This document shows, in pieces, positions 1-11,540 of a stretch of DNA of 22,481 bases. The notes below the pieces were generated by a model. The model had not been told where the DNA came from. It saw nothing but the letters and a program-made list of their open reading frames with translations, and did no database searches. The stretch spans positions 1-22,481 of the forward strand of contig JANBPT010000798.1 in assembly GCA_027575765.1 (NCBI GenBank). Reading direction: 5' to 3'. Position 1 is the stretch's first letter; the number at the start of each line of letters is the position of its first letter. This stretch comes from Tieghemiomyces parasiticus. Lineage: Eukaryota > Kickxellomycota > Dimargaritomycetes > Dimargaritales > Dimargaritaceae. Position numbers and translations under genes: made by a program.

Positions 1-8
1 TTGGCCAT
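1..8 (-). CDS. Possible start codon of a leftward gene cut by the window edge
   Basis: On the - strand an ATG lies at 8-6, followed by GCCAA up to the edge, so at most two codons are visible. The context is good for a eukaryotic start (CCGTC before the ATG, G directly after it). The roughly 320 bases upstream on the - strand are rich in C and T, the same signature seen before several better-supported genes here. The product cannot be guessed. This is inference from context; a chance ATG is quite possible. Confidence 0.3.
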
Positions 9-330
9 GACGGAACGCCGGTGTGCGGTGGTTGGCTGTTCGGACCGCGGAGGGAAAATGGGTGGGACAGTGAGAGCGGGACTGGTTGTGGGCCCAGGGC
101 ATAGACGAGTGGAAAAAAAAGAAGGAGCGAGCGAGTGATTGAATACGAACAGGGTGTGAAGTAGGGCATGGAGGGAGAGAGGGTGGGGTGGGGAGGAATG
201 CGCGAGGTGGGTGGTGGGAACGGATTAGGGAAGCAGGCGACCGCCACACGGCCGAGTGAGAGGCGAGGTACAGGGCCTGATTTGATTGACTAAGGGGCTG
301 GGACGATAAAAGGTGAAGGGGGGGGGGCAA
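9..330 (-). promoter_or_regulatory. Pyrimidine-rich (- strand) leader region at the left edge
   Basis: The + strand is strongly purine-rich through this stretch, with an A run near 112-119 and a run of ten G at 318-327, so the - strand is CT-rich. CT-rich blocks directly upstream of start codons are a common feature of fungal promoters. Here the block would serve a gene leaving the window to the left. No clear TATA box was assigned. Confidence 0.3.
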
Positions 331-3300
331 AAACTCTACATTGACGCTGGGTCGCATACAATGAATGCATCGTTAAAGGAGGGACTGGCGGTGGTGGGAC
401 TAGAGGGCCAAGCGACTAAATTATTGCAGTGTAGAAAGCCAGGACACCATAGGGGGGAACGGCCAACCTCCGCCTCCACCCTCTTCCCTATTCCTGTGAC
501 ATTGTGTAACTCAACACGGGGGCGGCTGTCTGACGGGTGGGTGTGGTGACTGATAAGACCTGGGGAGCAGTGGGCGTCGCCGCAGCGTGCTGGTCTCAGC
601 TGGCTCCTAGGGCCTGGCAGCCACGCCGTCGGTCCGACAGGCAGGTGAAAAATGGGGGTCCAGGCCCGACTGGCACCCAGGCCCATCATGACGTCTACTG
701 CACTGACTGATTCTAGGCCTACATCAACCTGTTGTGGCCTCTCGTAGGGCCTATACCCTGTGACAACAGGGACCTACTTGGCCCGTCCAGTCTCCGTCTA
801 CCACTGCAAAGCAGCACCCCCGGCATCCACCGGCGTCTGGGAAGGCATATCTACTCGCCCCACACACCGCTTGGCCTCCCATGTAGGAGGGGCTGCCCCC
901 CTGCTTTTTTACGGTCTCGAGCCGCCCCTGGTCTAGTTACTTTAATCTAACGGCCGGCAACTTGTGTGGGCCAGTTTAGGGCTGGCCGCCAAGGTGGCTG
1001 CGGAGCGTGATTAGGTCGGTAGCCAGGATACTACCCACCTAGAGAGCCAGTACCAAGGGCACGCGAGCCGTGGCACAGCCCCCCCCCCGCCACAACTGCT
1101 CTTTTGTAGCGCGGGTTGAACCAGTTGGCCTATTTCAAGTAGACCAGGAGGAGTGGAGAATATGGATGAGCTTAGGGCCATGCCAGTTTAAGTGGGGCGA
1201 ATGGGCGGGTACGGAAGGTGTGATTGGCTGCTAAGGGAGGACGGGTGAGATAAAGGGCCTGAGCAACCTAATAATTGGACTTTGGTCCAATCGACGACCA
1301 GACCGTAGTGTGGCGTGCCAGGGCCATGGCTAGCCGGTGGGGTTTAATTGGGCACTGATCCATTCGGGCTTTTTGGGCGGCTTCCCCTTTAGGCTGGCAT
1401 AATTGACCACCAGGGGTTGGGCCCTTACACGAGAGGGCGAGCTAACACAGTAGGGCAGGGATAAGTAGCCGCGCACCCTCGGCTCCAGCAGCGTGTAGTG
1501 GTCGGTGGGCTTTGTTACGTGGCGGTTCTACAGGCTCTAGGCGAGGCCCACTTGGCTTCTGGCAATGCGTCCGGCATTTTCAGTTGTCCAATGTAGCGTC
1601 AAAGTGGGTTGAAATCGGGCCAATGGTGCTAGACGACGGTAGCAGTATATCAAGGGCGGTATGTCTATCTATATTTATTTATTCAAGTCGGCGAAGAGGG
1701 TGGCGGGGAAGTGTGGTGTGATCCTGCACATGAACACAGGGAACTTGTGTGTGCGTGTGTGCGAAAACGAGTAGGTCAGGGGTGAAGTGGGAGGGGAATG
1801 GCTTGCAATGGTTCCTGCCGAGTATATGCGTGGTTACCATATTAGGGGCGGATGGGCCCCGGCCGCGAACCAAAGATGAGAAGAGTAGCTACCCTGGCCG
1901 AGAGCAGCAAACGCTAGCGATAACGGTATCAGAGCTTCGCATCACGGACGCCACCACCTCGCCTCTGACGTTATCGCTAACCCCGGTCGGGGCTATCTCG
2001 CGGGGGCGATAGGGGGGGCGGATTAGGCATATAGTTGAAAAGCGGGTGGCCGTAGAAAGACCCAGGTAACCGCGACAGATATGGCGAAATTAACGAACGG
2101 GGCCGTAGATAGGAAACGTGGCTCCTTCTCGTGACCCTCGACGGACCTAGTGCACAGCTAGAGTCGACTCGGCAGACTAGTGCTTGGAGCGCGCGATATC
2201 GCCAAGGCACCGCTGGCCGCTAGAGTAGGGGTGGGGGGCGTGGTGGTACATGTTTCGAGTTGGAGGTGCCGCCGCCTCCTTACCTTACTGTGTCAGAAGC
2301 TGCGCCGCCCAGCCTCGCCACCGCACCATAGCGCAAAGATCACGGCAGGTTGGAATCAATGGGCCCATCTCAGCTCCACCAGTGTCCTGGTAAGGCAAGC
2401 TCAACCATCGGCAATCTCCTTAAATGTGTCGCTGGGTGCGACTTCTCGGCCGAGTACATTGGTTAACATAGCGGAGTCTAGTCCACTGGCATGGCAGCAT
2501 CTAATCCAAGCGACCCGGTTGCCGTCCTCTGAAAGGCATAGCCTACCCCACTTTTCTCCACGGCCAAGAGAGGTACGGCAGCACGTTGCTAGGTAGGGGC
2601 CAGGGGCTCGTTGGAACCTTGCGCCGTCTAGAGTAGATTATGAGGTTAGCCCCCACCGCCACTGCCAGCCTAGCTTGGGGGGCGTGTTGCCAGGCGACGG
2701 CGCTGTCGCTGCCCTGATCTCGAGTATGAGTGCCCATCTGTGATCGGGTAGAGGGTGGCTAAGTGGTCGCCAAGGGATGCGTACGAACCGCTCGCATATT
2801 TTCCACTCCACAGACCCAGTCCTCTAGCCTTACACAGACTAATGACCCGGCATTGCGTCTCAGAGCGACTAGGCTAAGCGCTCTTCGGCTGGCAGCCTGC
2901 ATCGTGATTGACCACGTCTAACAATCCAGCCCGAATAGCCTCCGGTCGGCTCTGGTACGCCAGTCGCTGTGCTGAACGCAGGCGTCATCTAGTCACCTTG
3001 GCAAAACCCGGTCGCTTCTAGGGTGGGCCGCAAATGAGGTGATGTCGGAAACAAGGGCATATAGACCACCCTCATGACCACCGCCCATAAATAGGTATGG
3101 GAAGACATATGCACAGGAGTGAGTGGCTAGGATGGTCGCAGATGCACTGTGGGCGGTTAATCATGAGGTACCATATAAGGCGACCTGAAGAAATGGGACT
3201 GCGGCACAGGCGCCCGACCCCTGGTCTTGTATGTCACAGTCACCATCCCCAGCTCACCGCACAGGTGCACATGAGATGTGCTGAGCCCCCAATCAGTGCG

Positions 3301-6300
3301 CCTCGCTTGCGATGTATCTGGACGGCTTGGCGTTGGGCTTCGCCAGCAAGTCCGTTGTGTACGGCAGTATATAGTCTCCCCGTACGTACGCCGTCGTATC
3401 GCCGTGTACCTGCATTCCCTCCATAACCATGGTACCACCCCTCCTTTCCCTCTGCGGCGTTCTATGGACGCACACTGGCAAACCGACGTAGAAATCGGGG
3501 GTCAGTACCTATACGACGTTAAAATCACAACCTCCCTCATTGCCGTCCGGTAGACAGGCAGTCTCAACCACCCATATCGGTTCGACAATGCAGGAGCCGT
3601 AGGCTGGCACACATTATGGACCACCCTGTGTCCCCGACAGGTCAGACGCGAGCTACCGCCCGACCCACCACCAGCCAATGCTAATGCGTTCAGGCGACTG
3701 TCCGGAGGGAGAGGGTGCGAGGATTTCACTTCGATCGACCTTCCCCACCTCCAAGTACCCTGTTCCTTGACCCACAGACTCCGAGTTCCGCTCTAGGGCC
3801 AATGGATGGCGAAGGATAAAAGCAGGGGGGCTGGCTGGAATGCCCACGCGCTATGCGTCGCGGTGTAGACGTCGCCAGGGAGAGGTCAGGCAGTAGCCTC
3901 GCGACAGTGCCGCACCAGTGGCATCAGGGGGTTGACCGGATTTCACAGGGATCCCAAATTTACCAATAAAAGTCCCTTTGACAGAGAGGAAACCTACAGT
4001 GTCCTAACCCCGCCGCTCACCCTCTAAAAGCCGACCAGGATAATGGCCATGCCTGGTAAGAGGCGGGGGAAGGCAGTAGCAGCAGCCGCGGCCGTCGGAA
4101 TGCCCCGGGTGTACCCCTGAGTGTCCTGTGGCCACGCTATCGTGTCTCCCTTCCGATCGATTCTGAACATACCTGTGGGCCGAAAGCCCGAGAAGGGATG
4201 TGAGGAGAGGGCCTCTTCACGGGGCTGGTCAGTTTTGATCGCATTCCACGCTGTTGTCTACTCCTTTGCACATTAAGACAGTGATACACTGTCCTACTAC
4301 AAACAGTGAGTACAGTCCCCCCCATCAGATGTCAGAAGGATGTAGGGTGGGTTGGGGACTGCCGTCTCGTCTTGGTTATGTAGTCTTATGACTCGAGCTG
4401 ATTTTGTGGATTCAAATGTACCAGGGGTGATGGGCACTGTACAACGCCTAGGCGAGATGAGCGGATAGGTGTTCAGCACATGATCAGTCTTGGTGCAATC
4501 AAACTTCGAACACTAGACAATAGGTTCGGCAGCTGGGTTAGCACTGATCTTATTTTATGGATCGTATGCTACTGTAGAAGCAGTCCAAAACCGCCATCAG
4601 GGACAAACAGACGGCGGCTAGCCAGGCCTCAAACATGTAAATACCCCCAGGCGGCAACCTTGAAGCATGACGGTGACGGTTCTGTGCTTGCCAAGGATAG
4701 CGTACCGTCTTAGGCTGGGCCGTTTCTTCAGATGTAACCACATCAAATGTTTAATTGATCTATGAAAGTCGGGAATGAGCAGGAATAGACAATAAAAGCC
4801 ATTACGAACCGGTCGCCAATGGCCAGTGAACATCGCCTATTGACTATAGGCCACTGCTTATTGTCGCCCTAGGTCTAAAAGAACATTAGAATGGCATAAA
4901 CACTGAAGCTCAAGGGGTAGAATACGCGCCATGGAAAATATAAACAAGGGAAAGCACGGAGGGTTATCTGAACTGTTCTCTTCTTGTATCTCCCCACTGG
5001 AGGTGGGGTTCAAAAATATTCAAGACCTTTCACCTTTTGGAGGAAATATATCAGCATCGAACTACAAGCCGGGCTATTAAACACCATGAGCTACCCCACT
5101 CCACCAACCACCGCCTCAATGTGGAAGCAAGCAGTTGGCGAAAGGACCCTGCCCGTGTCCATGACAATGTCCTGGTCAAGGTCGTGGGACAGGGTCACCA
5201 GATAGGCCCCTTCTTATCGGCGCCCATCTAATCGGCCTTCGTTTCCCCATGGATTATATAAGCAACTACCAAGTGGAGCTCGACCATAGACTGGACAGTC
5301 CATAGTGGAAGCCAGCGCCGTTTATAGCCCGGGACGCCTGACTCGAGTAAATATACCGAATAGACAAACAATGTACGGCGTGGGCATCTGGATGAGGAGA
5401 AACGGAGGGGATAATATTGAATGATGTCTGGATGCTGGCTGAATACAGCACGGGGTCACTAGCTCGGCTTGATAAGATTCAACCGTTAGCACGGTACGGC
5501 AGAAACGAGGGCTAACCTAGGGTTCTTGGGGAAGGGTGAGGGAGGGGGGAGGAAGCACTCACCCCCTGAGCCCCCAACCTCGCTTATTCCATACGACCAC
5601 ATCCCGTCGCTTTTCGATATTGCTTTAATAAGTATAATGACATAGCTGGATAATGGGTGCTCTAGAGGCTCGTCCCCAGTCTACTTCCATCGGTTTCATA
5701 TTTGCATTTCATCCTCTCACCATGCCACTGGGCGGGATAGACAGGGAGGGGGTTGACTCAATTGCCCAGAAGATTGGTCGTCATGGGAAACCCCCCGCTA
5801 TTATTCGACGTGGCGCAACTTTGTATTAGGCAGCGGCGGCTCGGTTTCATGGTCTCCCGTACCATTTGACCAATCTATCTTCAGGTCGTTTCAAAGCTGT
5901 CAACCTTTGTGCGTAAGCAGAGTTTGTCACGGACAAACAAACTGCCGTGCGGACCAACGGAAACAGTACCTTCTAGAACCGCTTCTAAGGTTGAACATAG
6001 TTATCTGGCTTGGCATTATACCGCGGTCCGGATATTTTTTTTTAAAAAAAGACTGGTTCCGATGTAGTCGTAGTCCACACGAACCGGGAAAACATCGGCC
6101 AGGTTGTTGCTACAAGACAGTCTTTGGTTCCATGCTGAAGTATAGATAGCTGTAAAGACTGGGGTTAGCAGGTCCTGGGGGACGGTGCAGACAGCAGCCT
6201 GATGCGACGGAAACCGGGCACGGTATTTAGAACGCCCTGAGAAACCCTAGCGTGTAATTATTAATCCCAGCCACTTCATACGAACATACCGGTTAATAGT

Positions 6301-6830
6301 CCATTCAGCCGTGATAGACCTCACAACTGCCTGAACAGTCGCCGACTGAATCTGCACGACGCCCGTTTTTTTTAGTGGCACTAGGGCAGGACTGGTTGGC
6401 TACTTGACCAATATCAGGGGCCTCAGCGAACTATCGTGTATTTGTCGCATAGTACTTACCGGCAAGGCGGAGTCACTTCCTAAGTATACTAGTTTGTTAA
6501 TAATTGGGACTGACCGGCCGGCTGGTGATGGCATTATCCGAGGTGCTAATGAGGAGATTGTAGCGCTGGAGGTAGACAGCGAAGTCCAAGTGCGTTCACC
6601 ATCGTTGGGTTATGAGCTTGGTCACCTGTGGCCAGTACTTACCCAGCTCGGCTAAACTACGCTGAAGTGTTTGTGCAACGCCCATTGCCCAGGGGGGGGG
6701 AGGTAAGAATGGCTGGCCACTTTGGGGATGCATCTCTTTAGAAATTAGACTGCTACTGCTAATGGCATCGAGCAGAGACTAGGTGATGCACTGAGGCCTG
6801 TTGAGAGTTACGCATCCGAAGGGAAGCCAC
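331..6830. other. Long stretch with no supported gene
   Basis: About 6.5 kb without a recognisable coding region. The open frames here are short, overlap on both strands, mostly lack a good ATG context and show no protein family I recognise. The longest (2180-2596, +) contains no ATG codon at all. Small details only: an 11-base inverted repeat at 1915-1925 and 1969-1979, a run of ten C at 1079-1088, a T-then-A run near 6033-6050, and two isolated GTAAGTAC donor-like sites on the - strand near 6452 and 6636. No transposon, tRNA or repeat array was seen. Confidence 0.6.
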
Positions 6831-6972
6831 TTACTTCATTGGGGAGCCGTTAGCGCACCTTCACCAATACCAACCGTATTCGTCGTTCCTGTCATGGTCC
6901 CGGTGGTTCCTTCTACGCGCCCGTTGACTGCACTATTACCGCCCGCTTCTGCAACGCATTTCTTGTTCCATA
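6831..6972 (+). promoter_or_regulatory. Pyrimidine-rich leader of the SAC3-like gene
   Basis: The + strand directly before the ATG at 6973 is rich in C and T (CTTCACCAATACC, GTTCCTTCTACGCG, ATTTCTTGTTCC). It matches the strand orientation of the gene and resembles CT-rich fungal core promoters. No canonical TATA box is obvious. A run of nine G at 6692-6700 lies further upstream. Confidence 0.4.
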
Positions 6973-8669
6973 ATGTCCTCATCCAAGCCCTGGCAGCGGC
7001 CCACTACCGCAACTGCCAGCACCGGAGCACCTGGGAGCTGGCGACGGAGGGCCACCGATGGGTCCACGGCAACCTCTACGAGCGAAATAGCTCAGCCTCA
7101 TCCCTCTTCGCATCAGCCGCCACCCAGTGCCCAGCACTGGGGTCCACGCCCTTTTAATCGTACTGCCCCTTCGTCGGTACCGGGGTCCAGTAGCTCACGG
7201 AACTTATCTGCTTGGAGCCGGACCGCTCCTAATCGCTCGTACCGCGAGAGCCCCCGGGAGTCTCGCCAGAGTCCGGCTGGCCCAGCCTCAATCCTGAGGT
7301 CCCCGATGCCTACTTCCGTCCGCCCGACGCGGCAACGCGGCCCCGAATTAAACCCGAACGACCTTGCTAGCCGGTTCCGTAGCCTCGCCCTGGTCAGTCG
7401 GGCTCGGGAAGACGGTTCCAGCGGCAACCCCGCCACCGCTACTAGGATACCTCCGGTTGAGGGAAAACATAACATTGACAATATCCGTAACTTTGTTACT
7501 CAGGATGCCTATTTTGCGTATATCCAGGACCAGGTCCAAGCCTACCGTGCCACCTACGGCGACCAAGTTCTAGAGGTTACGTCACCCAATAGCCCACACG
7601 TCACTACCCAGCGTGCCGCCGCCGACGAGATCGTTGGTGCGTTCCGAAAACTACGCGAGGGCGTGACCGCCGCTCGCCGTCAGGACGAGACGGCCGTACG
7701 TATCTACGAGGCTTCGGTCGAAATGTGTATTCGAGCGGGCCACGATAGTGAGCTCCTCAAGTCGTTCGGGCCGTTGCTTGACGACTTGTACCCACATTTT
7801 GCGTCGGCTCAGGAAGGTATACCCTCACCTGCCACCACCGAAGCCACCGGGCGCCCTGCGCCGCCTTTGGTGGCAGCCCTCCAGCGTCGGTCCGAGATGA
7901 CCGCCTATTACTACCTGTTCTTACTTTCCCAGTACGCCCGACGGATCCTGTCCAACGATATACACCAAGCGGCTACAGACCGGAATGTATCGACCGAGTT
8001 GGACCGCCAGGCCCAACAGTACTACATCGACTACCGATCAGCCCTAGGTGCCATAAAGTCTGGCACCAAAGAACTGGATATGTACCAGAGCTTTACGCTC
8101 CAGTTGCTAAGGTTGGTTAGCTCTTTTGACGGGTATTTAGATAATGAGTGGCTGCAGGGGGCCAATACATATCAAAAGTTTTTGATCCGGGTAAGTTTGT
8201 CAATCTAGCGTCAGACCGAGCCATCCTGCTAGTAGGCTATTCACAAAGCAACAAGCTTAATAACCAGCCACGGCGTCCGTCCCCATTTCGTACGTCTGAT
8301 ACATACCTAATCCCGTAGTATACCTCGTTTTATTTCATTTTTTCCTATACTCACCACCACCACCCCCTTCTACTACCGATATTATACCACTAGGCACCCC
8401 TCGACTACTACCGCCTACGCATTCTACAATTTTTCAGTCGGGTCTATTATTCGCTCCGACTCGACGATCTTTGCACGTTCCTAGCCCTACCTGACACCGA
8501 CCATATCTCGCAGTTAATGACGGAGGCTGGGGTAAATGGTCACGTCGACCGGCCTCCCTCCCCGGACCTCTTCAGTGACCCCGTCAAGCCCGATACCTTA
8601 ACCTCTCCTGAGAGACCGACGCTGAAAGTATGGTTCAAGAAGAAACCGATCCTGCAGCGCCCTATGTAG
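6973..8669 (+). CDS. SAC3/GANP/THP3-like PCI-domain protein (two exons)
   Basis: Exon 1 is 6973-8190 and exon 2 is 8394-8669. The 203-base intron starts GTAAGT, ends CCACTAG and lies in phase 0, giving 497 residues. Residues 1-165 are rich in Ser, Pro, Thr and Arg and look disordered and basic, as in nuclear proteins. From about 165 the protein is helical. Around 240-275 the pattern TAVRIYEASVEMCIRAGH ... LLDDLYP resembles the SAC3 signature (VYE..ARIALE.GD ... L..LY), and EMTAYYYLFLL near 308-318 resembles the next conserved helix. Exon 2 starts APLDYY and continues with helices like a PCI winged-helix end (LRLDDLCTFLAL). Family members act in mRNA export or transcription-coupled splicing in the nucleus. 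The start is the first ATG after a CT-rich leader. The family call is by pattern only; RPN12/CSN8-type PCI proteins are the alternative. The gene itself is more certain than its name. Confidence 0.75.
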
Positions 8670-10890
8670 TACGCCTTATCGACCCATTCATTATCTATAT
8701 ATAGCCGATTGACACATTGCAAGTGACTTTAATACAACCCGAGTAAACTCTTGTGTGTGTGTAGCAGCGGTATGTATGCGGATCCAGCCAGGTTCCGCAT
8801 TTGCAACAAATAATTATTGTCAGCGTGTTCGTGGGTACTCACCAAATACGTGAGATCAAAGAAGGCGTATTGAACCAGACAAGAACCACATCGCCCCAAT
8901 CTATATAGTGTGCATTTGCTAAAAGCTAAAGGAAATGTATTTTAGAAAAAATAGCCACCACTATGCACTGCTCAATTAGCTACGGCTAGCCAACCATCAA
9001 AGTAGACTCTATAGTCATTTGACTGGCGCTTGGGTAAATACCGATTGCCAGACCTCCCCGGCCGCCTCCAATGCGGTGAACTTCTTACTACGTATCTCGC
9101 CGTTAGACACCCCGGGACAGTCAGAAGTCACAGAGGGGGGCGCTTGATCAGGGGATAGTAGGAATTGACCGAAAGAAGCTTGGCTCAGGTGCCGGACATA
9201 CAGGCATGGGTGGCAGCAACAGGGCAATAGGAGAGGGGGGGAGTGATGGTGCATTATGGTCGCAGAGCTACGGACAGGCGACGGTCCAAACCTCCACGTG
9301 CCTTTGCCCCGGCCTGAAGCATGGACCCTAGCCCACATTCTAGGTAGTAGATTGGCAGGGACCGTGGCACCGAGGGCGTGACTCTAAGATGTAATGGGTT
9401 GCTTCTGGGGGACATATACAATGTTCAGCATCACCTTGGGTGTGGTATGGCCTTGGTGGGTCTCAATTGGGATAGGGCCACCTTTAGAGCACCACCCCCG
9501 GCGATTTAAGCTAGCAGGTGAATCAGAAAGGTACACTCAAGTCTCATCCCCTGTTACGATGGAGTCCAGCAGATAGTCACTAGCCCCACGAAACTCATCC
9601 AGGGAACCAAAGGGGGGGGAGGCAAAACGTGCCCGCGGGTGACACTGGTCGTCGGTGAGGTTGGGGGACCTAGCAGTTAAAATAGCTGTGCGACCCCAGA
9701 TCCTTGCGCAGAACATTGCGTCTGGTAGTAGGGGGAGTGTGGCAGACGTAGACCAGTTTTTCAGTAGTCAGCTGAGGAATATCCTTTAACAGTTTTAAGG
9801 ATCATGATCTTGTATAGTTTGCCAGTGTTGTCTGACTGGTGGCCAAACCGAGGTTCGTCTTTAAAGAAGCAGTGCCCTGTGCCAAAAACAAGATAGCCAT
9901 TTGTTGACCGTGGTTAGGCAAGGGGGAAGCCGAGCTCAATGTGTCCGGCAGTACCGATAACATGCAATCTACCTTGCGGCCTTTTGGGAATAAAAATAAT
10001 AAACGAGGGCCCACACACCACGCCTGGTAAATTTGGGTGGAGAGGAAGATGGGGCTTCAGAAGCTCACTTGCCGTAAAGATAAAAAGGCAGGTTGTGAAG
10101 TGGGAAACTGGCTCGGTTTTCAAAAGGTTTAAAATAATTCGCTTCCTTGACTACGTCATCCTTAGCATGCCTCTAAAACACTAATGTCTGAGTCCTCAAG
10201 CTAAGTTTTCCTTTGGAATTTTGATACGCCTCGTGATAGGCGGGGCCCTCAAGGGATTACTTATTGCGATACGTCCAGGATAGATAAAAGGCAATGTAAA
10301 GATATTAATAGTTAGGCTTTTAGGATTATATAGCCGGGAAATGTGCGAAGGATTGGGTCTTGGTTGGGTCTCGGTAGTTAGTCATGAAGGGCACTCGGTA
10401 CGTTTGCCTTGGCCAATTTTTGGCATTAGGGGGTGGTGCTTGTTCCTGAATGGCATTGTGGTGGCTTGCAGGGCCATGTGGTACTTGGCTTTTGGATACC
10501 GATATGCCTAGACATTAAATGAAGACTCGAATCTGACACAACTGGGTACCCATGGAACCTAGCTTTAGACGATCTAAGGCCTAATCGTTGCTGCTTCTTT
10601 TTTTTTTAACTCGTCAGTGCATTCGTATCCTCAAACCCTGTGGTAGAATATGCGCAGGGGCTATACGTGTGTTCCGCTTGATTCTACGGCTAGTCGACCA
10701 TGCTATCACCCTCATCATCATATGTTTGATTAGTTTACAGTACCCCTTTGGCACGCAGTGTCGCGTGTATCCTCATGTAGGTGTGTAAACGTAACAACTA
10801 ATGCAATCCTAATCAACCAATATTGGCAAGTACACTCGTAACCCAAGACATCTAAACCCCCTACAACGGGGAACTCCCGACACCTTGAAC
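8670..10890. other. Intergenic stretch without a recognisable gene
   Basis: About 2.2 kb between the SAC3-like gene and the 3' end of the coiled-coil gene. It is patchily AT-rich (about 8700-8960 and 10000-10600), with a short GT repeat near 8753-8762, eight G at 9612-9619 and a T run near 10598-10607. Open frames are short, overlap on opposite strands and match no family I know. No canonical AATAAA for the upstream gene was found close behind its stop. Confidence 0.55.
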
Positions 10891-10898
10891 CCTCCATT

Positions 10899-10904
10899 TT
10901 TATT
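10899..10904 (-). terminator. AATAAA polyadenylation signal of the coiled-coil gene
   Basis: TTTATT on the + strand reads AATAAA on the - strand, about 80 bases downstream of the stop codon at 10983. The spacing is normal for a short fungal 3' UTR and supports the upstream open frame as a real gene. Confidence 0.5.
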
Positions 10905-10982
10905 ATATGTGAGGAATACCTTCGAAATAATGTTACACCGGCAATTACCTTGTGTATCCTCACGCACCCACTACGGTGGTGT

Positions 10983-11333
10983 TCAGAAAGAAATCCCCCG
11001 CTTGGACTGGTGGAGCCGCTCTAGGAGAACATGTTCACATTCGAAGAGGCGACTGAGTACACCGGTGACTGCCTGGATACGTTCGTCGAGCTGCTTGAGC
11101 TGGTTTTGGAGCTTCCCCTGGGGTTCCGCCTCCCCTCGGGCCGTGTCGTCAATAGTCTCACTCTGCTCAAGAATTAATTTCTCGGCGCTATCCTGGAGGG
11201 CCATCAGTGTCCGCTTGGTCTTCCGGATGGACTGTTTGATATTGGCGATACGCAGGTCCACAATGGTCTGCTGAGCTTGGGGTGAAGCATTAATGAACCA
11301 CTGTGTATCCATGGCATGGTACCGGGGAGACAT
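10983..11333 (-). CDS. Small coiled-coil protein, unidentified (116 aa)
   Basis: A single open frame starting ATG at 11333; a second ATG at residue 8 (11312) is also possible. Two long amphipathic helices are visible, about residues 18-60 (VDLRIANIKQSIRKTKRTL ... SAEKLILEQ) and 73-110 (KLQNQLKQLDERIQAV ... FECEHVLLERL). They are joined by a charged Asp/Glu/Gly/Pro linker, so the protein could form a helical hairpin or a subunit of a coiled-coil complex. There is no signal peptide or membrane segment. Small proteins of this shape occur in kinetochore, Mediator, BLOC-1-like and prefoldin complexes, but no specific match is recognisable. A CT-rich leader and an AATAAA 80 bases past the stop support expression. 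An extra exon cannot be excluded. Confidence 0.6.
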   Translation of the reverse strand: MSPRYHAMDTQWFINASPQAQQTIVDLRIANIKQSIRKTKRTLMALQDSAEKLILEQSETIDDTARGEAEPQGKLQNQLKQLDERIQAVTGVLSRLFECEHVLLERLHQSKRGISF

Positions 11334-11540
11334 GATGAAGGGTATTAAATTCGAAAGGAGAGGATGTGTGGGAGGGTTTTAAAGCTGGTTCGGGCGGGTG
11401 GGCCGTTTGCGCGATGTAATGGATAATGCGAGGTATAATTGTCAAATGGACTGTAGGGCGCAAAGAGGGAAAAACGTCGTCCGAGGAGCGAATGATGGAA
11501 ACGGAGGCGACAAAAGCTGGTTAAGAAAAAGAGCGTAGTG
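11334..11540 (-). promoter_or_regulatory. Pyrimidine-rich leader of the coiled-coil gene
   Basis: On the - strand the region upstream of the ATG at 11333 is dominated by C and T runs (the + strand shows AAAGGAGAGG, GGGAGGG, AAAGAGGGAAAAA). This parallels the CT-rich stretches before other genes in the window. Confidence 0.35.

Noticed and set aside
2180..2596. 138-codon open frame on the + strand
   Set aside because: It contains no ATG codon, has low-complexity composition, matches no family I know, and a frame of this length is expected by chance in a window of this size and base composition.
7113..7481. 122-codon open frame on the - strand
   Set aside because: It is antisense to the Ser/Pro/Arg-rich part of the SAC3-like gene, and its composition follows from that.
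9015..9338. 107-codon open frame on the - strand
   Set aside because: No domain, signal or splice support; composition is His/Cys/Pro-rich without pattern, and no poly(A) signal or leader was seen.
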